From contig JBBELK010000024.1 of assembly GCA_037783545.1 (NCBI GenBank), forward strand, positions 2,294,001 to 2,358,000: DNA of 64,000 nucleotides, read 5' to 3'. Every line of letters starts with the position of its first letter. The stretch's first letter is position 1. The notes below the pieces were generated by a model. That model worked only from the letters and a program-made list of their open reading frames with translations, was not told where the DNA came from and did no database searches. Of this stretch, positions 41,701 to 56,700 are shown piece by piece. The position numbers and the translations under genes are program-made. Source of the DNA: Henricia sp. BOLD:AAB3569. Taxonomy: Eukaryota; Echinodermata; Asteroidea; Spinulosida; Echinasteridae.

Positions 41701-44700
41701 CATTGAGTATAACGTAAAGGGCCATCCTAAGTTGTCAACATTTTCACAGAAGGGGGAAGGGGGAATCGAAGGCCGCATAGGACTTTACATGCACTGTAAA
41801 ATGTTCACTTTGCATTGTACTGCCAGAAAAATATTAATAAGTAGTATTCCGGTAGGGGGTCTTGAAAAATACTACTCTCTGTAGAACTGTGAAAATGTTG
41901 ACAACTTTGAACGACCCCTAAAAGAGACTACATTGTTATGGAGTGTCATTTCTTTTGAGCTTATGTTCTCCATTTTAAAACAATTTATAAACAAACACTA
42001 GCTCATAATAAGTTTTACTGAACATTCCTACATGGGAGTTTTGACAGTTAACCTCCGAGGTCACATGAGAATAACCTGATTATAACGTAATACAAACAAA
42101 TGGAAACTTTGAACATTCATGAAAAAAAACCACATTTTCTCAGAAATTGAGTAACAAAGTAAGTAAAAAAAGTTTAGGAAACACAAACAAAATCAGGGGA
42201 GTAAACAAAATAATAAATTCTACCAGAAATTCAAAGTTTTGAAAAATTGATTGGTACCAAAAAAATGACATTTTGTTCCAGAAATAGATGTATAGAAAGC
42301 AAAATCACGACTTGCTGATACTCTTTAAAACAGGAATGGGAAGAAAAGTCAGAATTTGTCATATTTTTCTCATTACCATTCTGAAATTTTTGAAGATATC
42401 GTCAAAAAACCACCAATGTTTTGTAAACTAATTTATCCGTTTTATAAAGCAGTGCAGTGATTAAACCAGCCTTTTTGCTCCTCATCCAAATTGGAGATTG
42501 CAAATTTCAAGTTTTCTTTCCATGGATAATATTTTGGGAAGGTATTTTATACGATTATTAGGCTAGAGTGAAATTCATTTTCTGGGAAAATTTGAACAAC
42601 GTCCTTTAAAAAGAAACTGAAGTCTTACGGGTTGAGAGAGAGTCTGTGATTGGTTCGCTTCTTAGCTTCTGCGCTCCCACAGTAGCAAAGACCTGGACTG
42701 TATACTGTGTACCAGGCTTCAAGTCTTCCAACACCAAGCTTGTGGCGGTTTGGCGTAAGGTGATTGACATGATACCAGGTGGAGTGACCAGAACCTCATA
42801 GTTGTCGAAGGTTGTACGGGGACGGCCCCACTGAGCAGTGAGAGTCGTCAGAGTTGGGTTGGACAATCTCAGGAGTTGAGGTGCCTCGGGCCCTGTCAGA
42901 AAGCGGGTAAACACATAAATTGTGTTTACTGGTCGTCACGTATTCTCCTTATAATGACTCAATAACCACTAAAACATGTTAATATTTTAAAGGGGAGTGA
43001 TTTACGATTGACAAACAACAATTTCCTTGAAAATACTTAAAACTGTTTCTGCCATGTTCAATAGATTTAATACACGGCGTCTCAGTGGCGACCAGTGAAC
43101 GAAATTCATACCCATAAGTTAAAAATCCAAGAACTATACTAAGCAACAAACGAAATGCAAACAAAGTCTGCACACCCCATACTGACCATCTGTCGAGGCT
43201 TAATATAGCCCATGGCAACTAAACATCATGCCATACCCAAGTATAACATTTGAAGAACATTTTACTTTTTCTTACACTATTTTTGATGATCACCGCCTGA
43301 TCACCATTGAAATGAAACAACCAAACTTGGGATGAGAGAAAAATCGTAAGGGCCTTATGGGGATTCGAACTCGAGACCTCTGACTGAGCTATTTTGATGT
43401 CTACTTTATTAGGACAGAAATTAGGAATCCAACTTTGAATTAAACTTTGTAACCAGCAAATGTACCATTATATATTGACAGAGATAGGAGGAAATATTTT
43501 TTTCAGCTACAATATTAAAAAAAAGACAAACATTTTTAAAAAGAATGAATGAATAAGCAATCATTAAATTATAATACTTGCGAGACATTCAGATTCTCTT
43601 TTTAATTTTAACTAATTAACAGTGACATTAAAGATAAACATTGGGTTTTTTTTTTCTTAGGCAATTTTAAAATGTCACGAAGTACCCACAAGAAACGAAC
43701 AGTCTACAACCTGCCATAACCAAAGATTGGTTTTGCTTGACTGAAATTTAAATTAGCTTACGTGTGACTTGCTGATCCTGGCCAGTTATCTCTGGAGTGA
43801 TTCCAATCACTGTAAGTTGGATCTGAATGCAGAAAACAGAACAAACCAAAAACAGGATATTAAATGATTAATTGATTGCTTTCGATGACGTAGAACATCC
43901 GGGAATGTGTGGTGGGCAACAGTCACGCGCGTACACGCGCACGCCAATAGACGCACATGAACACGCGCAAAAAATACTCACCAGCGTATTTTCATTCGAA
44001 GATGCGCCACACGCACGCATTGCGATGCGTATAAAATATTGAGCATGCGGTCAGCTTGTAAACATGAAAGTGCTTTTACTTGATCGCGATTTTTAGCCTG
44101 AAGAAATGCGTTTTTATCTTTCTCGATACAACAGCCATGGCGCAACAACAAAAAGCAAGGTTAAGCAATGGAGGTAAGTGCAACCAATTCGCTTTTCTTG
44201 CTCTTTTTAACCGGTTATCACTCGAGCCACGTGCGTCATGAAAAATGCCAACCAAAATGGTGGATGGAAGGCGTGATGTCACCGGAAAGCAATCAATAGC
44301 TTGAAGACTATTGGATGTGTTTTAACTGAGTACATTTGATTGTTTGGGGAATTCGTTAGAACTGTTCTCCGTACAGTGGAACTTGGCATTAATGTTTTTT
44401 GACAATGTGCTCAATGACACATGAGCGCAACAGTATTTTGGCAGTAGAAAGCTTTTAAGCATGGGACATCATTTCAACTGCTCTGCATTGTGTCAAATAC
44501 TGACACTTTGTCTGCCAAGAAAATGTTTAAAGGCGTGTTCCCGATGCATTGCCAACAAATTCTTAATGCTGATCCAAAAAGTAGAAAAGAAAATAAAACC
44601 ACCAAAACTGGTGCAAAGCACAACCGCACCTAAAGCATGTATAAATATAGTAACGCAACAATTACCATTTTGCTTTAACTTCTAGTCGAAACAAATGCAG

Positions 44701-47700
44701 CATATGATCAATTTTCAGCCTGGTGAGCTGAGAGAGTGATGAATGAAGTCTTAGTTTCCACAAGGTTTATTTAAACAAACAAGTGCAAGTCAAAAAGTGC
44801 TTTAGCATGTCTTTGTCGTTACTTAATTCTATATTTCAATTTTGGAGTACCAAACTCTTTATATTCACATGTCAATTTACGTGCAAAAAGGTCGAGTGTT
44901 AATCTGTAAATCCAGCCAACCAGGATTATAGTCAAGTCCAACACAAGTCCCTGTCTCAATTCAAGTCACAAGCTATTCAAATGAACTTCAACAAAGGCAT
45001 TCTCTTGTGCGTGTTCATCCCTTGCTTTTTGTTACTGAACTTGTGATGGATTTGTGACAGACTTGTGATTTGATTGGCTCTGGACTTGTGATGGACTCGA
45101 CTACAACCGTGCAGCCAACCATTTACTGACCTGATAGAGTGTGCCTGGTAGGAGACCAGTGAAGGTGTGTCTAGGGGATGCAACGGGCCGAAAGGACGCC
45201 GGGTTGGGTGTGCCAGGTTGACCGTTGATTATGGGCGTGGCAATCAGTCTGTACCGCTCGACTGCAGGGTCATTGACGATACCCCAGGCCACCGATAGGG
45301 AGTTTGCCGTGAAGTCGTAAATAGTCACATTACCAGGCGGGAGAGATACTGTAAGAAAAATTGGTTTTAAAATGACAAATGAATTCATGTATTGGCCAAC
45401 AATTAATGTTTTTGTCAATTTTCCAACCCCTTGAATCCACAAATAACAGATAGCTATGCTTTCCTCTTTTGTAGGGAAGGGAAATGATGCACCCCTTCTC
45501 CCTACAAAACAAAAATGATTTTTAAAATGTAAAAAAAAAATTGAAACAAATTTGACAAGAAGTTTCACAGCTACAGTAAAATCTCGTTAAGTCGAAACTC
45601 AAGGGAATGTACGAAAACTTCGAGGCATCCAGAGTTCGAGTTAAACAAAGGTCCCAATTTGCTCCTTCCATTTGAGTTCCAACGCTCGAAATATGTGCAG
45701 TTTACGTGTCGGTGCTTTCCTGTGTCAATAGAGGGCGCACTATTGTCCTGCAAGGCAAGCGGCAACTTTCATGTTTTAGTCGGCCCGGCGGTATCAATCG
45801 GGCACAAAAGAAACCACGCATCGCGTGCCGCTTGCGGAATCGATCATTGCATCAATGGCAGTGGGTATGCTGTTCGTGGCTGTTGAATGCTACCACACGC
45901 GCAAAATGTGCCAAACCACGCACGGACATCAATTGGTCCCGGTACCATTCAGGCGTTCCAGGAAGGCCCGGTTCATTGCGGTTACGAGTTCGATTGCGTG
46001 CATGTTTGCATTTCTTGACTTGCTCGATGAAAAGAGAAGTTGAAATTGACAGTTGTGACACATGAAGAGCTTTTCACACTTTGTGATCGTGTCAGAAGCG
46101 GTTTCTTTTGGGACTAGCTGAACAAAATTTCAAGCTAAACGGAGTTACTTGTGGTGGAAGTTCGAGTTACGGGAGTATTCGTGTGCACAAAATTCTATTC
46201 TTATGTCGGGAATGTGCGATCACTTCAAGGTAAACGGAGTTACGAGTTATCCGGTTTCAACTTAACGCGATTTTACTGTATCTGAAATAAGTTTTGGCAG
46301 TGAAATAACAAAATTATGATTAACTGTTTAACCCTAGGTCACTCCAGGTCACCTAAGGTTGTGAGAGAGGGCAGGACAGGACTTACCAGTAGTTCTCATG
46401 GTTTCAGCAGCTTCACTCTTAAGCTGTCTCGGAGTGTTAGGATCAATTACAGTCACAACACTGACTGTGTAGGCGGTACCAGGGTCCAAACCATCAACTG
46501 TCAGACTGTTTGGTGCATCCTTTGGCACTGTGGCAAATGACTAAAGGTGACAAAGACAAATGTTAAGTAGCTTTTTGTTAAAATGCATCTTTGACTATAT
46601 TACTTTTTTTATTATTATGTGATGCAAATGTAGTGCGTTTAACGGAGCGTGACCAGATTTTTTTCAAAAAAATGGATTTCGTTCTAACCTAATAATCATA
46701 TAATAAAATACCTCCCCGAAATACAATCCCTGGGAAGACAAAAATGTTAAGACAAAAATGATGACCATTGAAATGAGACAAACAAACTTGGGATGAGAGA
46801 AAAATCATAAGGGCCTTATCGGGATTCGAACCTGCGACCTCCGACTCACTAGGCAGATGCTCTACCAGCTGAGCTATAAGGCACAGTTGGTATACACCCT
46901 CAGGTTTTCCCTTTGGACCTAATTCTTCTCTCGGTGTTGCATGGTGGCGCAACTGGGCAAAGTAACGAACACAACATCTCGTATGGTGCCTAATCACCAA
47001 TGAAATGAAACAAACAAACTTTGGATGAGAGAAAAATCGTAAGGGCCTTATCGAGATTCAAACCCGATGAGACCCATCATTCGCGCACTTTGCCCACACA
47101 ATATTTTGTTTCTCAGAAACAAAGTAATAAAACAATTTTGAACATACTTGCGCTGCACCATCCTGTGTCCGGTATGACACTTCAAATGCATCAAAATCGC
47201 CACTGGGAGGAACCCACGATATGACCAGGGAGATGGAAGTTACACCCGATGCTTGCAGTGACGTTGGTAGCTCAGGACCTAGTGTTGCAAACAGACTCGA
47301 GTCAGTTTTGTACAATTGTAATCTTGAAAATTGCTCGGCGAACACAAACACCAAATACAAATGGGTCATTCCACAAAGTTGGCACACATTGTGTGAAATT
47401 TTTTCATTTCCTCAAAATGGCAAATAAGCGATTTGCCTGTTGTGTGATGGAGTTTGGTTAGATTACAATTCCAAATTTAGATTATAAATGATTGTTCAGA
47501 TTGAAAACTGTGTGCTAATTTCAAATACAACAAGACCACTTTCAGGGTGGGTGAGAATTGAGATAAATTGGCACGACATCCCCATTACATCAGTGACCAT
47601 TATTTTGTCAAATAATTCAAAATTGCCAAATGTTCATTCTTTCAAAAGAAATCTGTGGAAAAAGACCAAATGTCACACCTACATTTGCACAAAATTCCAT

Positions 47701-50700
47701 TTAGTTGACTGATGTTACTATATTACAAAGGTTTTTAATTTATGCCATTCTTACGCTGGTATTTCTGAGTACTACTGACTAACAAACTTTGTATGTCAAA
47801 AAATATGGGGTAAAAGGTCTCCAATGTAATAGGGGACACCATATCCCAACTTCATGGAATGACCCATATGGGTAATTCCCAAAATTAGGGGTCCAAAATG
47901 TTTGGTGTCCCAGTTACGTACGACACTATCTGCTAAAAAAATCACAACTTATGACCACAAATTCTCAGTAATGGACTGTGGCCTGTGATTATAGGGGGCA
48001 GCATAATTTTCATCAATATTTTGTTTTCTGATTCCTGAAAAATATTCAAAAAAAAAAGACTATAAAGGCTTATCATTTGTTCAATAGTTTTGAATAGGAG
48101 TTTGGTGTCCCAGGTTACCTACGCCAATGAAAATTGGCTGTAGAATGAGTTTGCATTAACCTTGGTGTCATATCTACACACAAACATTAAATTTAAGTGG
48201 CATTTGTTCAAATAAAAATAATTATTTTCTACTGGGAAACCACTTTCAATCATTAAAAACACTTAGAAATCTTAAAAAGCATGTCACACTTTTGGACCCC
48301 TAATTTTGGGAATTACCCATATACATTTTAGGAAAATTATCATTAAAAAACCCAATAAATCTTAAAATTGATCAACACTACTTACGTGTCTTCTGAGGAA
48401 TACTGGACATTTCAGGGAATTGTTCTGCACTAAAGATAGGCCTCAACTCGATGACGTATTCGGTGGCTGATTGTAGGTTGGGTAGGGTGAGTGTAGTTTG
48501 CTGTGAACCGACACGAACCGGGTTGTCGCTGCCTCGTAGTGGGGCTGGCGTGGTGCGAAGGGAGTACAGGACGACCCCCGGGGTGGTGGATGGGCCCCAA
48601 ATGACAGAAATGGTGTTGGTGGTTACTGCAGATACTTCAATGACTAGGGGTTGGATATTCCCTGAGACAAGACACAAATACGAATAAAATTGAATTAATG
48701 ACAGGGTTTAAATGTGTACACCACACGCCAAGAAATAGTAAGCACTGCAGTTGGAATATTCTGTGAACTATCAACAATTCCAATCATTTTTTGTGGGGTG
48801 GGGATTTTCTCCCATGGGTGATGATATTTTGATGATATATCATATGCCATATTTTTGTCATTACCATTCTGAAATTTTGCGCTCTCAATCTGTATATTTT
48901 TAAGGATAATCGTAAAAAAACCCACCAATGTTTTGTAAACTAATTTATCTGGTTCCGAAAAGCAGTGCAGTAATTACTTCAACCTTTCTGCTTCCACATC
49001 CAAATTGGAGATTGGAAATGTCCTGTTTTCTTGGGGAGGTATTTTGGACAGGTATTTTGGGCAGGTATTTTGGGCAGGTATTTTGGGAAGGTATTTCATA
49101 AATTTTTTAGGTTAAAACAAAAAACATTTTCTGGAAAAATTTGAACACACTTTTTTAACAAAGTTTGACTGTATTTCCATATTAATATAATCAATAATCA
49201 AGGATAAAATACAATTTCAAACTAAACATTTTTATCTAAAAAGTGTTCAGAAGAGTGTCTCACTTGTTGTAACTGATGCCGTAATGGGATCACTGCGAGT
49301 GGTTGAATCCTGGCCAGAACCAGACCGAGATACAAGTTCAAAGTTGTACGTGGTATCAGGCTGTAATCCATCCACTCTGTGATTATTGACTGCTCCGTCT
49401 AAGATATCCTGCAATGGTGCAGCAATGCTGCCCTGCTGTGAATACTTGATGATATAGCTGTCATAATCGCCAGTTAGTGGCACCGTCCAGGCAACCGTGA
49501 TGTCTAGTGTGTTGACCGTTTGCTCCATCAAGAATCGTGGTGGCAGAGGAACTAAGCAAAACAACCAAATATACCAGGCCTTAAATATAAGACAAACACA
49601 GAAAATGGGGGGAAAAAACCTCTTCTCTAGGAGTTGGGGATATTTCCCACAATATTTCATGTAATAATCAAGCCAGAAGTCAAAATGGAAATGAAACTTT
49701 TCTTGAGAGAGCCCCAAGTAATGAAAATGTGAGATGCCATTCTGCTAAAGTTTTTACTCATGGAGAACACTGATAATGATACAGAAATTTTATTTCTTGC
49801 CACAATTGACGAAGCATGATATTGCATGTTTCTGTGACAATGCTAGCAGATAATGTTGCAATTGACACCATATTTTTAAAGGTTTACTCCAGCTTGTCAT
49901 CATCAGTGGCTCAAATATCTCTAGTCTTATACTGGTTACTTTTTTGTCCTTTTTCCTCTACCTTTATTGCCTTTACCGAGTAGCCCCCTAATACTGTGAA
50001 GCAGGGCTAGATCTGGCTTTTGGTTGTTAAGGGTTGGGTTGTGGCTCCTACTGTGTGCCGAAAACATGGCATACTATTTAGGTGCTTTCTCCTGGTTTTT
50101 TAAAGGATTTAGGAGAGGAAATTTTAATGCAATATTTTATTTATTTCTTCATTAAACATTAGTTTGCCGCTCAAGGGAGGGGTTGGAACCCCCTCAAACC
50201 CCCTCCAGATGTCCCACTGAGTGGCCCTTTGGCCTTGTTTTGGGTCAATCCCCTTTGTAACTTTAATTTCAGAAATACCAAGTGTCAGACTTGTTTTTAC
50301 CTGTTCGTTGAGCGACGCTCGTGAGCAGTTTTTCAGTCTGATTGAAGTATTGAGCGCTCAGTTCAAACAGATATTCTTTGCCTGGGATTAGGTTCCCAAT
50401 TGTCCGAGAGGTGCCACTCACTAGAATAGTCTGGTTGGAAGAAAAAAACACTCAGCGATGTAAGTCAAACTGTATGAAGTTTTTACTTATTTTATTTTGG
50501 TTAATTTCTCTGGGAATAAAGTTCTGTGTCAAATATACGTGCCAGACACCGTACAACAAAAGAAATGCAAAACTGTTTTTGAATGAAAAAATAAAGTCAA
50601 TCTGAGAGTGGAAATTTTCAGCACACAGAAGCTTCATGCATAATGAAGCTGTTATGTAAATATTTTGATGTCAACTTAATTACAAAAGAAATGTTAAAAT

Positions 50701-53700
50701 TTTGATTAAAATCAAAATTTGTTTCTTTTGCTGCTTGGTATAAAAAGAAAACCATGAGTAAAAAAAATGCACAGAAAGCTAAAAAGCACCATAAAACCCG
50801 TCCCCCCCCCCATAAAAGGACCAAAATCAAGCAATAATTAGCCCTACTGCCAATCATAACATTTTCCCTCTTGGTATCTTGGGAAATCACTGGGCATACA
50901 GAATAAATAAATTATGTTGGAAAAAAAAAAAGCACATTTCGGTCTTAATTCAAAATGAATTTGTACCAGCAAGACATTTCATGCATCCCACACCAGAAAT
51001 TTAATGAGATGCACACTGGCAGAAGCCAAAAGAATATATTTACCCTCAGCAAAAAAAGCCAACACCAACAAAAGATGGCAGACATAACACATTACCAATA
51101 CCAAGCATGATCATCAAATATGTGACCCGCTCTGCAAAAAAGGTACATAAGTATTCTTTTTGCGACCATAAGAAGAAATCTGTGGCATTTCTACGCTCAT
51201 TAAAATACCAAAACACAAAAAAAAATTCCAGGCGTAACGCAGACATTCCAGGGAGAACGCAGACATTCCAGGCGGTATCTGGGCACCGCCAGGAATTTCC
51301 ATTGTGTTTTGGTATTTTATTAAGCGTGGATTTGCCGCGGATTTCTTTTTATGGTCGCAAAAAGAATACTAGCCAGCGCGACTTAATACTCTTTTTTGCA
51401 GAGCGGGTCACAAATGTCCAATCCACAAAATGTCAAATGTATGAAGTAGCAGATCTGTGTTTTCAAGATCTTTTTAATTTTCTCCACCAATAGAATAAAA
51501 ATGCTGTTTAAGTCATTGTAAAACATTCAGTCAAATGTGCCAATATTTAATGATTTTCCGCAGCCAGATCCGGAAATATTTTCTTCAACCAATCCAAGCA
51601 GATACAGTTTTAGGTGTTCCCATGTACCCAGAGTAAATTGTGAATGGATCTTCCCACTTTCATCGAGTTCAGGGCTGCATTCCACTTACGCAAACATTGC
51701 CAGCATTCGCCACTGGTTACAGTGCTTTTGTGCACTTGTCTATGGAATGCCGGGTACCAGTTGTTGGCGAATGTTGCAAACGTTTGCAATGTTCGCGTGT
51801 TTGGAATGCAGCCCAGAAGTATGGTAAACAAGGCAAAAAGAATTGTGTCCTCCACCCTTTGAACAGTCAAATATAATAGTCTTACTGTATCTTGAAGTCC
51901 ATTTGCCTGAAAAGGAAAACAGGTTATGAATGATGAGACTATCAATTAACCAAGCAACTTGATTACTTGTTGTAACATCAATTTACCTCCACTATAAGCT
52001 TGTGTGAGATTTAAGGCCATCTACATGATCCAACATGTGTTGGCCAACAAGGTCCAACATCTGTCTGACGATGTCGGCCGACCTAGACGCGCTGTGTGGT
52101 TTTCCTGCGGCGCATCAAAACAACGCTTGCTAGGCACTCAACACACAACGCGCTTGTGCAACCAGCCTGCGCGTTTGTGTCCAACATCGCCCAACTTTCT
52201 CCAACTGTAGTTGAGACTTGTTGAATAATGTTGGGTCGTGTGGACGAGCGCATCCAACAACGTCTAACAAGTTCCAACTTCATGTTGGACCTTGTTGGCC
52301 AACAAATGCTGGATCGTGTAGACGGGCCTTAATTTAGGTAACATTCCTGCAACATTTGCCTTTGGAAATTTAGACAAAAATCACATATTCTGAGTTGGGA
52401 ATCCGGATAGCATGTGGAGAGCGGTCTGGTGCACAGTACTCAAGACAATTCCACTGGTCGAGTTCACAACCTAGGCTACGTTACACGTATGCAAACGTTG
52501 CCAACGTTCGCCACTGGTTACAGTGCTTTTGTGCATGGGTCTATGGGAGGCCGGGTACCTGTTGTTGGCGAACGTTTGCAATGTTTGCATATTTGGAACG
52601 CAGCCCTGATATTGGTGTTGCTGCCCCTTTGCAGTCTTCTTGTAGGCTTTTTGCTTTTCTAATGGAAAAGCCCTTTGCAAACACCATAAAGGTGGCCTTA
52701 AGAATGCACAACTGGCAGTGGCAACCAAAAAACATTAAGCCATGGTACTCCACAATAACGTGGTGGTCTAGTGGATAGCGTATCGGACTTTGGGTCAAGA
52801 GGTCCATGGTTCGAAACCTGGCCATTGCACCGCGTTGTGTCCTTGGACAAGACACTTCACTCCACATTGTCTCTCTCCACCCAGGTGTATAAATGGGGTA
52901 CAAGCAATTATGGTTGGGGAAACCTAACTAGTTACTAGGGGTTAACCTGTGATGGACTGGCATCCCATCTAGGAGGAGTAGCAATGCTCTTAGTCACTAC
53001 ATGCCAAAGAAACCGGGGATGAGTACCGAATGAATGAGCCAGTATGGGCTCGTAAACAAGTTACCTACCTACTCCACAATACAACCCCCCTCCCCCCCCA
53101 CCCCCACCCCCTCCCCCCCCCCCCCCCCAAATTACAGCACTCTGTAAAACAAACAAATCGGACTTACCAAGGGAACAGCACTTCCATCGGTGGCACTCAA
53201 GACAAGGATATAAGTCCGGATGTTGCCTGGTGCTTCTCCCCACAACAACGTAACGGTCGTTGTGCTGAAATCTCGTACTAGTATCACAGCTGGTGGAATC
53301 AAAGCTGTTTAAACAGAGATAAAGGTCATTCTTGAATGACGTATTCATCAAGAGAAATTTACTTGGCGTGAGTTTAATTAATGTGAAATTGAGTAAAGAA
53401 ACTTGGCCATTCAAACCCTCAAATCCCACGGCACAAGTAGAATTAACTTAGAACGACATACAAAGAAAAAACATTGCAAATGTCATGAAGTATGCTTTGG
53501 ATTTCCTTGTAATGTGGGGTTGATTTTACAAAGACTTGTGCAAACCTTTCGTAAGTTTATGAAGAACTTTATAGTTGTGTCATTCTTTAAATTTGGGTGT
53601 CCCCCATTACATCTGACATCTTGTAAAAAGTTGTAGTTAGTAAATTCAGGACACATTCTTTAAATGCCTTCTATCTCAAAGAGTGATTACATAAAGTACA

Positions 53701-56700
53701 ATTCACAAAAATATGTTTTGAAGGCATTTTTAATGATACTTGTATGGCAAATAGCACATGTAGGGTGTAACGGGGGACAGAAAAATGTCACACGTTGGAC
53801 CCCAAATTTATGGAATGACCAAGTTGCATTTCACAAAACACTAGAACCGTTACGCAGTGCTGTACAATCTTTGTGCAGAACCACTCGCAAAGTTACGATT
53901 ATAGTCGTAACTTTGTGATGCTGTTACAATCAGTTGTTACGACACACTGCAAACATTACTTTGTGAAATCGACCTGTGATGTCAGTGCCAAATCACCATA
54001 CCTGTTGCAACCCTTGTAGGGCAAGCCTCTCCATACTCGCGACCATCTCCAGCTCCAGTTATTGTCTCCAAGGATATGTCGTATGTCGTGTTAGGAGCCA
54101 AATTCTGTACAGAAATTACACAGATACAATCCATCATAACATGATTGCCACACTGTTTATCATAATTCAATCAAGGAACAATATTAAACCAATATATTTT
54201 TACAATTCTGACAGTCATCAAAGTATCACTATCAAGGTTTTATCGTCCAACCAAGTGCTTGGGACAACAGAAACAAGCGTCCTAATTGACAAAGTGATGC
54301 AAACTCCGAGGCAACTTACAAATATCAATGTCGGAAAATAGAATTAAGTAACGACAAAGACATGCTAAAGCACTTTTCGACTTGCACTCATCAGAGCAAA
54401 ACGCAAGAATGGCGTGGGTGACGCTATCGACAATAGTATAAGGCTAAAGGCGGGAATGACGTGTTCAGAATGCTGAGAGCTAATTGGTCAGCTCGATAAC
54501 AGCAGGGAGCACGCTATTGCGCATGCGCAGTTAGATTACATGGAGCGTGTGTAAATATTCTTTCTGACGACACAACACAGGTTTTGTGAAGTGAATGAAT
54601 GTAGCCTCAAGTATGTGCAGATACATAAAACTGCGTGATCTGACCAGTACAGTGAACTGGTGTTCCCTGTATTGTTTAGAGCACTCGGGGTGATCAAGCA
54701 AGTATTGTCCTATAGCAGATGTGCATTCGGGCTGTGTGGCAGCTTTGCGAGCATTCTTGCAGACACGCAACGGCTGTTTGCGGGAAGCAGGCAATTTGCT
54801 GCGGATGGAGGATGGAAAGTGCTGTGTAATGCGATGCGCTAGTCTTTGAGACGTACGACATACGTACTGAGCCACGAAGGGAGTTGAATTATATTGTCGA
54901 TAGCGTCACCACGCCATTCTTGCGTTTTGCTCTGATGAGTGCAAGTCGAAAAGTGCTTTGCATGTCTTTGTCATTACTTTTGCAGTACCAAACACTTATT
55001 ATTAAAATATCAATATACAAAGTGCAAAAATGCAAATTCGCAAGCTACTAACATACACTACAGTAGAACATTTTCAAAGAGAGCTTAAACAAAGATACAA
55101 CTTTTGTAGTGCACAGTTTTTCTTTAATGTTTCAAGAACCCCGGCTCTTACCTCAAACCTGTACATCCGTGCATTTGCCAGCACTTCCTCAGAACCAAGT
55201 TGTAGTCCATTGTATGAATGGATCAATCGGAAGCCTGAATATTCACCAGACGGTGGCTCTAACCACTGGACATTGATGTGTACTGGTTCAACTGTGGTTG
55301 CAAACTGTCTAAAGCATGATTGTGCTGGCACTGAAAAGAAAGGCGATAAAGAAAGGCGATGAAGAGCTTCATCACAAAACGCTATATATCCAAAGTGTCT
55401 CGCCCCGGAGCAAAATTGTTCAACCCTGGTTCCGAGCAGGGCTGAACTCGCCCCAGGGGCCGATTTCACGAACGCTTAGCGGTGATCGCTAATGCCCAAA
55501 TCAATCGCTAAACTCGTAATCCATCGCAACTTGACGTACAATGGAATTGAAGTTAACGATCATACTTACGATGATCGCAAATGTTTACGTTAGTGAAATC
55601 GGCCCCAGGAATTGAGCAATCTCGGGGGTGGCGCGGGGGTGAGACTTGCAAGTGGGAATCGGGGCTTATTTTCACCCTGGCGTCGCCCCTGGGGACACCC
55701 CCGAGATTTTGTCTAGTGGGAAAAGGCCTTTAGACAAGCATGGAACAGAAACCAAGTTCAAAGTGGTTTTAAGACTAAATTAAAAGAAAAATCAAACTCG
55801 TTTATTGATATAAAGTATGCAATCAACCGGCATTGGTCAGAAATACGTACATGTTCGCTGCATCAGCGCATCCTTATTCAGGTCATTGTTGTTGGCGTTG
55901 TTGAATATCGGACGTACGTTAATGGTGTATTCCCGACCTGGCACTAAACCATCAAATCGTTGATTGGTCACAGTCGTAGTGCTGCTACCCATTCCATTAA
56001 TACCTAAGAGAATATCAATAAAAATGGGTTAAATTTAAAGACAGATTACAAGATTGGAAAACTAATCTCCATGAGTGATAGAAGATGTGTGTGATCCTAT
56101 TTAGGCTGGTTTGTTGCACCGAAAACAAGGTAATAATACCATGGTAGTCAGGGGCCTAGTTTCATTATGTGAGGGCACCTTTGTTCAAAAAAAGATTTTG
56201 GACAGATGATTTTTTTAAACCATAAGGAAATGCTAATTTTTTACACAAATTTGAACCAAATACTTAAGATTGCGTACCTGGTGGTTGTATGGTCCATAGA
56301 TAGGACACAGCGTCAGTCACTTCAGACCACACAATCTCAATGTGGTTTGTGCTGAGGGTCAATACCACAATATCACGAGGACCAACGACACCTACAAATA
56401 AACAAATTTAAATACATTTTCTCATTGATCTGTAAACCGTGTTCTCTAGCTGCATAATGTTAGTTATCCAGAGTCCTTTGTTTAACTCTTTCATATGGTG
56501 CGCTGCTCACAACGGCTCAAGAAATGTCTACTTCCGGCAAAAAGCCGTCGACTCGCATGTACACATAAACAAACTCTGGCCTTCAATTAATTACATGTAC
56601 ATCGCAGACCTTGAACAAAAATCCGTAGTGAAAGAGTTTTGTGGCGTGAACAGGACAGGAGCAAAATTATATTGGCCTTCAATTAATAATGTCGCAGACC

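Noticed and set aside
45706-46065. Plus-strand open frame of 119 codons inside the pogo-like element
   Set aside because: No transposase, CENP-B or DDE motif could be recognised, and a second frame is open over the same bases; likely chance in GC-rich sequence.
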